Source: an uncultured Alphaproteobacteria bacterium (GTDB lineage: Bacteria > Pseudomonadota > Alphaproteobacteria > Rhizobiales > Aestuariivirgaceae). From it: a stretch of DNA of 40,345 bases. This document shows positions 7,589-16,762 of the stretch, one piece after another. The notes beneath the pieces were generated by a model. The model searched no databases and was not told the DNA's origin. It saw nothing but the letters and a program-made list of their open reading frames with translations. Every line of letters starts with the position of its first letter. The stretch's first letter is position 1. Both the position numbers and the translations under genes were made by a program. The stretch lies in the NCBI GenBank assembly GCA_937870685.1, contig CALMZX010000149.1:1-40345 (forward strand). The letters are read 5' to 3'.

Positions 7589-8968
7589 ATGACTTCCATG
7601 TCTGCTTCGGCAGAGGGCGCACATGCGTCCAGCCGCCTTTACCGCGCCGTCTGGCGCTGGCATTTTTATGCCGGTCTTTTCGTCGTTCCCTTCCTGCTCA
7701 TGCTGGCGCTCACGGGCGGCTACATGATGCTCTACGCCACGCTCAGCAATGAAATGGGCTGGGTTCCAAGCGTGGCGCCGAAAGCGATCTCCGTGTCGGT
7801 GTCCGCCCAGGGCAAGGCTGCAATCGCGGCGCTGCCGGGCGGAAAACTCGCCACCTATATCGCACCCGAAGCGGTGAACCGGCCCGCCTTCTTCGAAGTG
7901 TCGAAGGACGACACCTATTATTCCGTCGCCGTCGATCCCTACACCGGCACGGTGCTGGACACACATGCCTCGGCTGACACCAGCCGTGCACTGGCGGAAA
8001 AAATCCACGGCACCTTCCTGCTCGGCACCTTCGGCGACAGGCTGATTGAAGTGGCGGCCTCGCTCACCATCATCATGGCGGTCACGGGAATCTTCCTGTG
8101 GTGGCCACGCGGCGAAGGTTTCCCCGGCGCGCTGCTGCCGCGCTTCGGGAACTCGGGCCGGGGGCTGTGGCGCGAGTTGCACAAGACGGGTGGCATCTGG
8201 ATTTCGCTGTTCCTGATCCTGTTCGTGCTTTCGGGCCTCGCCTGGACCGGAATCTGGGGAGACGCCTTCGTGAAACCATGGTCGTCGTTCCCTGCTGCCA
8301 AGTGGGACAACGTGCCCCTGTCGGATGTGAGCCACGCCAGCCTCAACCACGACATCATGCATGAAGTGCCATGGACACTGGAGGCAACTCCGCTTCCGGC
8401 TTCGGGATCGAACGCCGGAACACCGGCGGTTTCCGAACCGGTGGTGCTCGACACGGTGGTCATGTGGGCGCTGGCCAACGGCTTCCAGGACCAGTTCAAG
8501 GTGGCCATTCCCGGCGACGAGAAAGGCGTCTTCACGGTGTCCTATGACGGGCGCAACGAAGACAGCGTCACGCCTGCCAGTGACCGCTTCGTGCACATCG
8601 ACCAATACACCGGCAACATTCTCGCGGATGTGCGGCTCAAGGACTATCCCTTTGTCGGCAAGTTGATGGCCTGGGGCATCGCGCTCCACAAGGGCACGGC
8701 GGGCTGGTGGAACCTCGCGTTCAACCTCGCCTACCTCACCCTCGTCATCTTCGCCTGCATCTCGGGCGTGGTCATGTGGTGGAAGCGCCGACCCGCGGGC
8801 CAGCTTGGTTCGCCCAAGTATCCGCGCGACTACAAGGTGCCCGCGGGTATCCTCGGGCTTGGTGCCGTGCTGTCGGTGCTCTTCCCTCTCGGCGGGCTTG
8901 CCGTCGTTCTGTTTGCCATCATCGACTTCCTTCTGCCCAAGCGGCTGAAGCAGGCCGGTGCCCAATAA
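7589..8968 (+). CDS. PepSY-associated transmembrane protein (PiuB/iron-copper reductase-like)
   Basis: A 459-residue inner-membrane protein of the PepSY_TM family. It has four main membrane helices: the first near residue 25 (RWHFYAGLFVVPFLLMLALTG), a pair in the middle (LIEVAASLTIIMAVTGIFLWWPR and WISLFLILFVLSGLAW), and helices near the C-terminus (LAYLTLVIFACISGVVMWW and a final hairpin). Two periplasmic PepSY-like domains lie between them. Histidines at helix ends (WHFYAG, ELHKTGG, ALHKGTAG) could bind haem. Such proteins are thought to move electrons or metals at the membrane. ATG 7589 has an AAGGA site 8 bp upstream. Here it lies inside a copper operon, pointing to copper rather than iron. 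Confidence 0.88.
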   Translation: MTSMSASAEGAHASSRLYRAVWRWHFYAGLFVVPFLLMLALTGGYMMLYATLSNEMGWVPSVAPKAISVSVSAQGKAAIAALPGGKLATYIAPEAVNRPAFFEVSKDDTYYSVAVDPYTGTVLDTHASADTSRALAEKIHGTFLLGTFGDRLIEVAASLTIIMAVTGIFLWWPRGEGFPGALLPRFGNSGRGLWRELHKTGGIWISLFLILFVLSGLAWTGIWGDAFVKPWSSFPAAKWDNVPLSDVSHASLNHDIMHEVPWTLEATPLPASGSNAGTPAVSEPVVLDTVVMWALANGFQDQFKVAIPGDEKGVFTVSYDGRNEDSVTPASDRFVHIDQYTGNILADVRLKDYPFVGKLMAWGIALHKGTAGWWNLAFNLAYLTLVIFACISGVVMWWKRRPAGQLGSPKYPRDYKVPAGILGLGAVLSVLFPLGGLAVVLFAIIDFLLPKRLKQAGAQ

Positions 8969-8995
8969 TCACAACCTCAACAGGAGAAACTGAAA

Positions 8996-9472
8996 ATGAA
9001 ACTCATCAAGGAAATTGCCTTCGCCAGCGCTCTCACGCTCGCTTCGCTCGTGGCCATGCCCAGTGCATTCGCCCACGAGATCAAGTTCGGCGACCTCGTC
9101 ATCAGCCATCCGTGGTCGCGCCAGTCGCCCATGGGGGCGGATGTGTCGGCGGGCTTCCTCAAGATCACCAACAACGGCGCGGCTGATGACAAGCTTGTCT
9201 CCGGCACCGCCGAGATCGCGCCCGTCGTGCAGATCCACGACATGAAGATGGACGGCGACATGATGAAGATGTTCGAGATCGAAGGCGGCCTCGTCATCCC
9301 CGCGGGCCAGACGGTGGAACTGAAGCCCAAGGCCAAGCACATCATGTTCATGAAGGTGGCTAAGCAGCCCGCCGTGGACACCTCCTTCAAGGGCACGCTG
9401 ACCTTCGAGAAGGCGGGCACGGTGGAAATCGAGTATGAGGTGGTGGACCCGCAGGCCACCATGGATCACTGA
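8996..9472 (+). CDS. periplasmic copper chaperone PCu(A)C
   Basis: A 158-residue PCu(A)C protein that delivers Cu(I) to cytochrome oxidase in the periplasm. A signal peptide ends at SAFA-HEIKFGD. The family ligand pattern is present: H81-x10-M92-x22-H115-x-M117, with extra methionines between (HDMKMDGDMMKM; KHIMFMKV). It lies 27 bp after the PepSY gene and just before the His-rich protein and SCO1, the usual partners in copper delivery. Confidence 0.95.
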   Translation: MKLIKEIAFASALTLASLVAMPSAFAHEIKFGDLVISHPWSRQSPMGADVSAGFLKITNNGAADDKLVSGTAEIAPVVQIHDMKMDGDMMKMFEIEGGLVIPAGQTVELKPKAKHIMFMKVAKQPAVDTSFKGTLTFEKAGTVEIEYEVVDPQATMDH

Positions 9473-9476
9473 GGCC

Positions 9477-9965
9477 ATGATGAAACACATCCTGCTTGCC
9501 ATCGTGTTCAGCCTGTCGCTGGGGCTTTCCGCCATCGACAGGGCTTGGGCCAATGAACATGCCCATCACATCATCCACGTGATGAAGGCGCAGTTCGACA
9601 CGCCGGAAAACCCGCTCACGGTGGACCCCGTTTCCATCGAGGGCGATTTTGCCGTGGCGGGCTGGTCGCAGGGCAGCAAGGGAGGCCGCGCGCTGCTCAA
9701 GCTGGTGGACGGGCAATGGACCATCCATCTCTGTGCCGGGGCAGGCCTGAAACAGGCCCAGCTTCTGCACGAGGCCGGCATGGACATGGCTTCAGCCGAA
9801 AAGCTCGCCGCCCTCGTGGCGACGGATGAAGCGCAGATGGATGCCAAGCAGGTTGCCCTGTTTGACAGCTTCGAGGGAACCGTCATGATCGGTGCGGAAG
9901 GCCACGCAGGTCATGGGACACACGGAACCCACGGCACGCATGGCGCGGAGGCACCGGCGCAATGA
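9477..9965 (+). CDS. secreted His-rich copper-uptake-associated protein
   Basis: A 162-residue exported protein (signal peptide ILLAIVFSLSLGLSAIDRAWA). The mature N-terminus NEHAHHIIHVMKAQFDTPE and the central GWSQGSKGGRALLKL...W.IHLCAGAGL block match small proteins annotated as copper uptake system-associated. The C-terminus is a His/Gly tract with repeated GTH units (GHAGHGTHGTHGTHG), a likely metal-binding tail. It starts 4 bp after the PCu(A)C stop codon and overlaps SCO1 by 4 bp (ATGA), so it is translated with them. Confidence 0.82.
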   Translation: MMKHILLAIVFSLSLGLSAIDRAWANEHAHHIIHVMKAQFDTPENPLTVDPVSIEGDFAVAGWSQGSKGGRALLKLVDGQWTIHLCAGAGLKQAQLLHEAGMDMASAEKLAALVATDEAQMDAKQVALFDSFEGTVMIGAEGHAGHGTHGTHGTHGAEAPAQ

Positions 9966-10552
9966 GAGCCGTTCGATACACACTCTGGGGAGCGGTGGCG
10001 GTTTTCGCCGCCCTCCTCGCCTGGCTTGCCTGGCAATCGCAGTCGGGGCCGAGGACGGCCGCGCTGGATATCGGCATGCCCTTCTCGCTGGCCAGTTCCA
10101 AGGGCGGCACGCTCTCGTCCGACAGCCTGAAGGGCAAGCCCTACGCCATGTTCTTCGGCTTCACCCATTGCCCGGTGATCTGCCCGACGACGCTCTATGA
10201 AATGGACACCGCACTCAAGACGCTGGGCGATGAGGGCAAGGACCTGCGCATGCTCTTCGTTTCGGTCGATCCGGAACAGGACACGCAGGCCTTCACGGCC
10301 AACTACGTCGCCAACTTTGATCCGCGCATTGAAGGCCTGATCCCGACGCCGGAGCAGTTGCCTGTACTGGCCAAGGCCTACCGTGTCTTTTACGAGAAGG
10401 TGCCGACAAGCGGCGGGGGCTACACCATGAACCACACGGCCACGGTTTTCCTCTTCGACCGCAAGGGTGCCTTTGCCGGCACCATCGCCTTCGATGAGAA
10501 TCCGCAGACGCGCATTGAGAAACTGCGCCGCATCATCGCTTCCGCACCATGA
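9962..10552 (+). CDS. SCO1/SenC-type copper chaperone
   Basis: A 196-residue membrane-anchored thioredoxin-fold protein required for CuA site assembly in cytochrome oxidase. An N-terminal membrane helix (about residues 7-24) is followed by the SCO core: GKPYAMFFGFTHCPVICPTT with the copper-binding CxxxC (C70, C74), the VSVDPEQDT strand, and the distal ligand histidine H158 in GYTMNHTATVFL. All three copper ligands are intact. ATGA overlaps join it to the genes on both sides. Confidence 0.96.
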   Translation: MRAVRYTLWGAVAVFAALLAWLAWQSQSGPRTAALDIGMPFSLASSKGGTLSSDSLKGKPYAMFFGFTHCPVICPTTLYEMDTALKTLGDEGKDLRMLFVSVDPEQDTQAFTANYVANFDPRIEGLIPTPEQLPVLAKAYRVFYEKVPTSGGGYTMNHTATVFLFDRKGAFAGTIAFDENPQTRIEKLRRIIASAP

Positions 10553-10743
10553 GTGGAACAGGCATGCAGGCGCAACTCAACACCGCACTCCTGCTGGTGA
10601 TGGCGGCGGCGCTCGCCGTCATCGCCGTTGATACCCTGACAAGCCCCCGCCTCAGCGCCAACGACATCGCCAATGCCGTGGCACTGGCGCAGGGCAAGCC
10701 CTGCATCAACCCGGCCATTCCTCCGGCGGCACTGGAGCCGTGA
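10549..10743 (+). CDS. small single-helix membrane protein, end of copper operon
   Basis: A 64-residue protein with one hydrophobic helix (TALLLVMAAALAVIAVDTL) and a short exported tail containing a single cysteine (GKPCINPAIPPA). It begins inside the SCO1 stop codon (ATGA overlap), so it is almost certainly expressed with the copper genes. No family was recognised. Confidence 0.65.
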   Translation: MSGTGMQAQLNTALLLVMAAALAVIAVDTLTSPRLSANDIANAVALAQGKPCINPAIPPAALEP

Positions 10744-10839
10744 GCACCTACTCAAACCGCTTCGGCGCATAACCATCTCTCGCCAGATTCTGGAACCTGG
10801 GGCATCGGACGGTCAATCGGATTCTCACCCAACCAACTC

Positions 10840-10925
10840 CGTCACCCCGGCGAATGCCGGGGCAAGGCTGCAACTCAAGCAAAACCCGGAAATTTAGCCC
10901 TATCCCGGCATGCGCCGGGATGACG
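10840..10925. repeat. REP-like palindromic repeat, copy 2
   Basis: An 86-bp element with ends cgtcaccccggcgaatgccgg and ccggcatgcgccgggatgacg (inverted, 19 of 21 positions match). It has the same ends and length as the element at 5447-5533, with a different centre. It fills most of the 240-bp gap between the copper operon and the SUKH-like gene. Confidence 0.8.
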
Positions 10926-10983
10926 AGAGTACTATGATTTGAAACGTGATCTCAATTGACAGTCCGATGCTGTCGTGAGCGCC

Positions 10984-11532
10984 CTACTCCATGTTTCGCC
11001 GAACGGACTGGGACCAAAACGGAATTTCCTTTGGAGGGTTTGCTGCATCGATAGGCTGCTTGCTGTCCCATCCATTTTCTTCACGAGCCAGCCAGTCAGC
11101 GAGGTTCTCGCCGTAGTAGATGACATCCGACTGATATACCGAAAAAACCGGATTGCCCGATTCAAATGGCTTTTCCGGCAGATATCGGTGACCGTACAAT
11201 GGTATGAGTCTTGGCGCGGCGGCAAATATCTCAGTCAGTTTTTCGGCTTGTGCAGTTTCACTCATGGGCCGCGCTCCCCACTCTGGCCACCACAGATCAT
11301 TGTGGCGAACGTCAAACAGAAAGCCTTCAAGGGGCCAATCAAGCTTCCGTTGGATGTCTTCATCCGAAGATGTGAGCCAGTCAAACCCTTTGACCTGAAG
11401 CGGGCGGCGTTGCCGCATGAGCGCAACGAGGTCAGGCGGAAAGCTCAGCCGCCACTTGTCCTGGATGCTTTCAAGCTCCGAAAGGCTGTAGCCGTTGCCC
11501 ACCTGCTCTCCGTCCACAGTTTTGCCAACCAA
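10984..11532 (-). CDS. SMI1/KNR4 (SUKH)-like protein
   Basis: A 182-residue cytoplasmic protein. The opening YSLSELESIQDKWRLSFPPD is the SUKH-type start (a helix leading to a 'FP.DL..L' turn). The later LIPLYGHRYLP block, followed by GNPVFSVYQSDVIYYGENL, matches bacterial SMI1/KNR4 proteins. SUKH proteins often act as immunity proteins against secreted toxins, but no toxin gene is adjacent, so here it is a solitary copy of uncertain role. Confidence 0.7.
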   Translation of the reverse strand: MVGKTVDGEQVGNGYSLSELESIQDKWRLSFPPDLVALMRQRRPLQVKGFDWLTSSDEDIQRKLDWPLEGFLFDVRHNDLWWPEWGARPMSETAQAEKLTEIFAAAPRLIPLYGHRYLPEKPFESGNPVFSVYQSDVIYYGENLADWLAREENGWDSKQPIDAANPPKEIPFWSQSVRRNME

Positions 11533-11562
11533 TCAGGAACGTTGACCTGCCGGCATCAATCC

Positions 11563-13062
11563 TCACTCAAACCGCTCCGGCACATAGCCGTCGCGCACCA
11601 GGTTCTGGAACTTGGTGAGGGCCGCGTTGAATTGCAGTTCGACGACGCCGGTGGGGCCGTGGCGCTGTTTGCCGATGATGACTTCGGCAATGCCTTCACA
11701 CTTGGCCATTTCATCCTGCCAGGTGATGTGCTCGGGCGTGCCGGGGCGCGGTTCCTTGCGCAGCATGTAATATTCTTCGCGGTAGATGAACATGACCACG
11801 TCGGCGTCCTGTTCGATGGAGCCGGATTCACGCAAGTCCGCCAGCTGCGGGCGCTTGTCGTCGCGGTTTTCCACCTGGCGCGAGAGCTGCGAGAGGGCGA
11901 TCACCGGCACCGCCAGTTCCTTGGCCAACGCCTTGAGGCCCACGGTGATTTCCGTCACTTCCTGCACGCGGCCTTCCGATGCCTTCTTGGCGGAACCGGC
12001 GAGGAGCTGGAGATAGTCCACCACAATGAGGCCAAGGCCACGCTGGCGCTTCAGGCGGCGGGCGCGGGCTGCAACCTGTGCAATCGTCAGGCCGCCGGTC
12101 GCGTCGATGTAGAGCGGCAGCTTCTGCAATTCCTGGCTCACCTCCACGAGGCGGGCGAATTCGTCCTCGGTGATCTTGCCGCGGCGGATTTTTTCCGAGC
12201 CGATGCCGGATTGCTCGGCGATGATACGCGTCGCCAATTGCTCCGCCGACATTTCCAGCGAGAAGAAGGCCACGACACCGCCATCCATCACCTTGTTGGA
12301 GCCGTCCGGCTGGTATTCGGCGCTGTAGTTCTTGGCCACGTTGTAAGCGAGATTGGTGCACAGCGCCGTCTTGCCCATGGACGGCCGACCAGCGAGGATG
12401 ATGAGGTCGGACTGCTGCAGGCCACCCAGTTTTTCATCAAGGTCCTTCAAGCCGGTGGAGAGGCCGGAGAGATGCCCGTCACGCTGGTAGGCGGCAGAGG
12501 CCATGTCGATGGCATCGGTCAGGGCGCGGCCGAAGGGCATGAAGCCCTTGCCGTACTTGTCCACCTCGGCAAGCGCATAGAGGGACGACTCGGCGCGCTC
12601 GATCAGGGCGCGGGCGGAGTCTTCCACCGTGGCGTCATAGGACTCGTTGACAATGTCGGTGCCGACCGAAATCAGCTTCCGGCGCTGCGCCAGTTCATGG
12701 ATGGTGCGGCCATATTCCTCGGCGTTGATGATGGTGGTGGCCGAGGCCGCAAGCCTTGCGAGGTAGGCAGGCCCGCCCACCTCTTTCATTGTCGCGTCGT
12801 TCTCGAAGAAGGAACGCAGCGTCACCGGGCTCGCCAGCTTGCCGATACGGATCAGGCTTGCTGCCGCATCAAAGATGCGGGAATGCAGCGGCTCGAAGAA
12901 ATGGTCGGGCTGCAGGAATTGCGTGACACGGTCACAGGCCTCGTTGTTGATGAGGATGGCGCCCAGCAAGGCCATCTCCGCCTCGATGTTGTGCGGGAGC
13001 TGGCGGTAGGTGTCGGCTGCGGGTGCAGCATCGGCGGGGCGGAGCGGCGTGACAGTGTTCAT
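11563..13062 (-). CDS. dnaB: replicative DNA helicase DnaB
   Basis: A 499-residue hexameric replicative helicase. The N-terminal DnaB domain (about residues 20-130: PHNIEAEMALLGAILINNEA) is followed by the RecA-like ATPase with Walker A GRPSMGKTAL at residues 225-234, Walker B LIVVDYLQLL and the SQLSRQVENRDDKRPQLADL block with the arginine finger region. It ends in the KQRHGPTG family motif. No intein or insertion is present. The long open frame on the opposite strand is only a GC-rich shadow. Confidence 0.98.
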   Translation of the reverse strand: MNTVTPLRPADAAPAADTYRQLPHNIEAEMALLGAILINNEACDRVTQFLQPDHFFEPLHSRIFDAAASLIRIGKLASPVTLRSFFENDATMKEVGGPAYLARLAASATTIINAEEYGRTIHELAQRRKLISVGTDIVNESYDATVEDSARALIERAESSLYALAEVDKYGKGFMPFGRALTDAIDMASAAYQRDGHLSGLSTGLKDLDEKLGGLQQSDLIILAGRPSMGKTALCTNLAYNVAKNYSAEYQPDGSNKVMDGGVVAFFSLEMSAEQLATRIIAEQSGIGSEKIRRGKITEDEFARLVEVSQELQKLPLYIDATGGLTIAQVAARARRLKRQRGLGLIVVDYLQLLAGSAKKASEGRVQEVTEITVGLKALAKELAVPVIALSQLSRQVENRDDKRPQLADLRESGSIEQDADVVMFIYREEYYMLRKEPRPGTPEHITWQDEMAKCEGIAEVIIGKQRHGPTGVVELQFNAALTKFQNLVRDGYVPERFE

Positions 13063-13239
13063 GATTGATACTGGTGTAGCAGTGGGGGCCAGTGCGGCGG
13101 CGGATTCGATTCAATTTTACGCGCTATCCACAGGGTCGCAAGTCAATCAATTTATGTCATACAAATCAGATACTTAATTGACTGTTTTGATCTCGATTGT
13201 GAAGTGTGGCGCACGCCCCGCGCAGCGGCTGGCCCGGCT

Positions 13240-13893
13240 TCAGTACAGCCCGCCACCGCTGCCGCTGGTTTCGGTCTTGGGCGTTGCCACAGCCCCGCCC
13301 GTGCCGAACATGTTGCCCTTGAGCGGCGGGCCCTCGAAGATCTGCACCGCGAACAGCTTGCCGTCCTGTTCCACCACGCCCGTTGCCACGCTCACGTAGT
13401 CGCGGCTGCGCAGTGTGCGGGCGTGGGAGCCGCTGTTCACCCATTGCTGGAAGAGCTTCCGCGCCTTCGCTTCATCGGCAGCACCCTTGCTGCGCTCGCG
13501 GGCGGCATTCTCGGCCATGCGCGGCAGCATCATCACGCCGGGGTGCAGTGCGCGCATCCGGGATTCAAAACCCGCGCCAGACGAGGAGGTGTGGCCGACA
13601 AAACCATTTTGCATCATGTCGGCGGCATGGGCGCGGGCGGCGGCGGCGAGCGTTTCATTTGCCGGAGCAAGCGGCTTCAGGCCCTTGCCGGCACGGTAAG
13701 CATTGGCGGCGGCGCGCAGCACCTGCTCCAGGTCGTCGCGGTAGCTTGCTCCGCCGGGAAGGCCTGCGTTGATGCGGGCGACATAGGCGGCATAGGTTTC
13801 GCGCGCCGGGGCCTGTGGGGCAAACAGTGTGGCGGCCAGCATGGCAGTCACAAATGCTGCGGCAAGAAATCCCTTGCGCCACCACAATCCCAT
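13240..13893 (-). CDS. exported CAP-domain (SCP/PR1-like) protein
   Basis: A 217-residue protein with a signal peptide or anchor (GFLAAAFVTAMLAATLFAPQAPA) and a CAP domain: NAYRAGKGLKPLAPANETLAAAARAHAADM, a GFVGHTSSSGAGFESR block, AENAA and the W.NSGSHARTLRS segment. Bacterial CAP proteins are exported; most have no known activity. ATG 13893 has a purine-rich ribosome binding site (gggagagagg) and places the hydrophobic segment correctly; an upstream ATG at 13941 is also in frame. Confidence 0.87.
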   Translation of the reverse strand: MGLWWRKGFLAAAFVTAMLAATLFAPQAPARETYAAYVARINAGLPGGASYRDDLEQVLRAAANAYRAGKGLKPLAPANETLAAAARAHAADMMQNGFVGHTSSSGAGFESRMRALHPGVMMLPRMAENAARERSKGAADEAKARKLFQQWVNSGSHARTLRSRDYVSVATGVVEQDGKLFAVQIFEGPPLKGNMFGTGGAVATPKTETSGSGGGLY

Positions 13894-14010
13894 GCAGCCT
13901 CTCTCCCGTTCCGCGATTGCCGCCTCAAACAAATTATCCACGATTTACTCACACAATTCGTATATTTCTAGAGACCGAATCAGTCGCCCAAGGGGCAGGG
14001 CAAGACAGGG

Positions 14011-15429
14011 ATGACGGAGCCGTCGGGCAACGAAATAGCGGAATTGCGCCGTAAAATCAGCGTGCTGGAACAGGACGTTCAGCATCTGGTGAGCCATGAC
14101 CAGTTGACAGGCCTGCTCATCCGCTCGGCGCTGCTGAAGCGCGTGGAGCGCCATCTGGCGGAGGGCCGTGCCAGTGGCCAGCAGTGTGCTGTCATCGAAA
14201 TCGGCGTCCGTGGCATTCCCCGCATCGCCGGAGCTTTGGGCCGCCATGTGGGCGATTATGTGATCTCGGCGCTTGCCGCCCGCCTCTCCAATGCCATTCC
14301 CAGCGACTGCCTGATCTGCCGCCTCGACTATTGGAGCTTCGCCGTCTTCCTGCCGCGCATCAGCGACGCATTGGAAGCACTCACCACCGCCAAGCGCCTC
14401 ATCGAGCTCCTCGACCAGCCCATCGACTGGGTGGAACGCACCCTCACGGTGGAAGCGGCGGCCGGTGTGGCACTGGACACCAAGCTCGACACCGATGCCG
14501 CCCTGCTCGTGCACCGCGCCGGGCTGGCCTACAAGGCGGCCACGGAAAAGGGCGGGCCGGGCTATGCCTTCTTCAACCCGGCGCTGGAGCAGGCCGCCAA
14601 GCGGCGGCAGGACGTGCAACTGGCCGTGCATGAAGCGCTGGAGAAGCATTATTTCTCGCTCGCCTTCCAGCCCTATTTCAACGCCGCGAGCGGTGAACTC
14701 GCGGGCATGGAAGCGCTGATCCGGCTCAATCATCCCACGCTCGGTTTCATCTCGCCCGCGGAATTCATCCCCGTGGCGGAGGAGACCGGTGCCATCCAGA
14801 AAATCGGCGCCTGGGTTCTGGTGGAAGCCTGCCGGGTGGCGGCCAACTGGCCACCGCACCTGTTGGTCTCCATCAACTTCTCGCCGGAACAGTTCATGAG
14901 CGGCCATCTGCTCAGCGATGTGCACAACGCCCTCGAACTGTCATCCTTCCCGGCCTACCGCATGGAGGTGGAAATCACCGAATCCACCATGCTGGGCGAC
15001 ACGGAGATGATTTCGTCACAGCTCACGGCGCTGCGTGAGCTGGGCTGCCAGATCGTGATGGATGATTTCGGCACCGGCTATTCCAGCCTCAGCTACCTGT
15101 GGAAGTTCCCCTTCTCCAAGCTGAAGATCGACCGCTCCTTCGTGCAGGCCATGGATACAAAGCCGCAGGTGAAGGGCATGATGCGCACCATCCTTGATCT
15201 CGCCCGCAACCTCGGCCTCAAGGTCACGGCGGAGGGCATCGAGACGGTGGAGCAGGCCAAGATGCTGCGCGACCACCACTGCGATTTCATCCAGGGCTAT
15301 CTCTGCGGCAAGCCTGTTCCCGAGGCGGATGTGGCCGCCGTGATCATGACCCGCTTCGCCGCCAGCCTCCGCAACATGCAGGCCCCGCCCGAAGAGCTTC
15401 CGGCAGCGCCGTTGCGTTTCGAGTTCTGA
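14011..15429 (+). CDS. EAL-domain cyclic-di-GMP phosphodiesterase with degenerate GGDEF domain
   Basis: A 472-residue cytoplasmic protein. An N-terminal coiled segment (about 5-30) leads into a GGDEF-fold domain (about 30-200) starting SHDQLTGLLIR. Its active-site loop reads CRLDYWSFAVFL instead of GGDEF, so it cannot be a cyclase and may be a regulatory GTP-binding domain. The EAL domain (about 210-455) is intact: FQP, MEALIRL, SINFSPEQF, EVEITEST, DDFGTGYSS, LKIDRSFV, AEGIET and QGYLCGKPVP carry the metal and catalytic residues. It should therefore hydrolyse c-di-GMP. No membrane or sensor domain was seen. Confidence 0.93.
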   Translation: MTEPSGNEIAELRRKISVLEQDVQHLVSHDQLTGLLIRSALLKRVERHLAEGRASGQQCAVIEIGVRGIPRIAGALGRHVGDYVISALAARLSNAIPSDCLICRLDYWSFAVFLPRISDALEALTTAKRLIELLDQPIDWVERTLTVEAAAGVALDTKLDTDAALLVHRAGLAYKAATEKGGPGYAFFNPALEQAAKRRQDVQLAVHEALEKHYFSLAFQPYFNAASGELAGMEALIRLNHPTLGFISPAEFIPVAEETGAIQKIGAWVLVEACRVAANWPPHLLVSINFSPEQFMSGHLLSDVHNALELSSFPAYRMEVEITESTMLGDTEMISSQLTALRELGCQIVMDDFGTGYSSLSYLWKFPFSKLKIDRSFVQAMDTKPQVKGMMRTILDLARNLGLKVTAEGIETVEQAKMLRDHHCDFIQGYLCGKPVPEADVAAVIMTRFAASLRNMQAPPEELPAAPLRFEF

Positions 15430-15445
15430 TCCCCGGGCGACCGGG

Positions 15446-16738
15446 TCAATCCTGGAACGGATCGCGCATCAGGATGGTGTCGTCGCGTTCCGGGGAGGTC
15501 GAGAGCAGGGCCACCGGGCATTCGATCAGTTCTTCCAGATAGCGCACATACTTCACGGCCTGCGCCGGAAGTTCCGACCATGAGCGCGCGCCCGCGGACG
15601 TGCCGGCCCAGCCTTCGAAGCTTTCGTAGACCGGCTCCACCCGCTTCTGGGCCTCTTCTGCGGCGGGGAACATGTCGATGCGCTTGCCATCCAGCATGTA
15701 GCCCACACCCACCTTGATTTCCTTCAGGCCGTCGAGGATGTCGAGCTTGGTGAGCGCAATCCCCTGGATGCCGGAGGTCTTGATGGCCTGGCGCACCAGC
15801 ACGGCGTCAAACCAGCCGCAGCGGCGCTTGCGGCCTGTCACAGTGCCGAACTCGCGACCGCGCTGGCCGATCAGCTCGCCGATCTCGTTGTCCTGCTCCG
15901 TCGGGAACGGACCAGAACCCACGCGCGTGGTGTAGGCCTTGGCGATGCCCAGCGTGTAGCTCACCGAAGAAGGTCCGATGCCGGTGCCGCTGGCGGCCTG
16001 GGCCGCGACGGTGTTCGACGACGTGACATAAGGATAGGTGCCGTGGTCGATGTCGAGGAGAATGCCCTGCGCGCCCTCGAAGAGGATGCGTTTGCCCGCC
16101 CGCTTGTGTTCATCCAGCAGGGCCCAGACGGCATCCGCGAAGGGCAGGATTTTCGGCGCAATCTCGCTCAGGTCCTTCAGCACGTCAGCCGCCTTCAACT
16201 CCGGCTGGCCAAGCCCGCGGCGCAAGGCGTTGTGGTGCGCCAGCATGCGCTCGATCTTCATGCCGATGGTGGAGAGGTCGGCCAAGTCATTCACGCGGAT
16301 GGCGCGGCGGCCCACCTTGTCCTCATAGGCAGGGCCGATGCCGCGGCCCGTTGTGCCGATCTTCCCGGCTCCGGCGGCGGCTTCGCGCAACTGGTCCAGT
16401 TCGCGGTGCAACGGCAGGATCAGCGTGGCATTGCTTGCAATGCGCAGGTTGTCACGGCTGATGGCAACACCCTGCCCCTTCAGCTTGTCGATTTCGGCAA
16501 TCAGCGCCCAGGGGTCAATCACCACGCCGTTGCCGATGACCGAGAGCTTGCCGGGACGCAGGATGCCCGAAGGCAGCAGCGACAGCTTGTAGGTCACGCC
16601 ATTGATGACGAGGGTGTGACCCGCGTTGTGTCCGCCCTGGAAGCGGGCCACGACATCGGCGCGCTCCGAGAGCCAATCCACGATCTTGCCCTTGCCTTCA
16701 TCGCCCCACTGGGCCCCGACCACGGCGACATTTGCCAT
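15446..16738 (-). CDS. purA: adenylosuccinate synthetase
   Basis: A 430-residue enzyme making adenylosuccinate from IMP, aspartate and GTP, the first committed step to AMP. The N-terminal P-loop [11 protein letters not shown] carries the catalytic D13, and GGHNAGHT the catalytic histidine. [14 protein letters not shown], the [21 protein letters not shown] loop and the C-terminal [13 protein letters not shown] block are all present. ATG 16738 has an AAGGA site; the upstream in-frame ATG at 16786 lies inside a leader hairpin. It converges with the EAL gene, 16 bp apart. Confidence 0.98.
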   Translation of the reverse strand: MANVAVVGAQWGDEGKGKIVDWLSERADVVARFQGGHNAGHTLVINGVTYKLSLLPSGILRPGKLSVIGNGVVIDPWALIAEIDKLKGQGVAISRDNLRIASNATLILPLHRELDQLREAAAGAGKIGTTGRGIGPAYEDKVGRRAIRVNDLADLSTIGMKIERMLAHHNALRRGLGQPELKAADVLKDLSEIAPKILPFADAVWALLDEHKRAGKRILFEGAQGILLDIDHGTYPYVTSSNTVAAQAASGTGIGPSSVSYTLGIAKAYTTRVGSGPFPTEQDNEIGELIGQRGREFGTVTGRKRRCGWFDAVLVRQAIKTSGIQGIALTKLDILDGLKEIKVGVGYMLDGKRIDMFPAAEEAQKRVEPVYESFEGWAGTSAGARSWSELPAQAVKYVRYLEELIECPVALLSTSPERDDTILMRDPFQD

Positions 16739-16762
16739 CTCGATCATCCTTGAAAACGCGAA

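Noticed and set aside
10975-13068. A 697-aa plus-strand frame opposite dnaB
   Set aside because: It is the complement of dnaB and of the SUKH-like gene; composition is typical of antisense GC-rich frames, with no ribosome binding site or motif.
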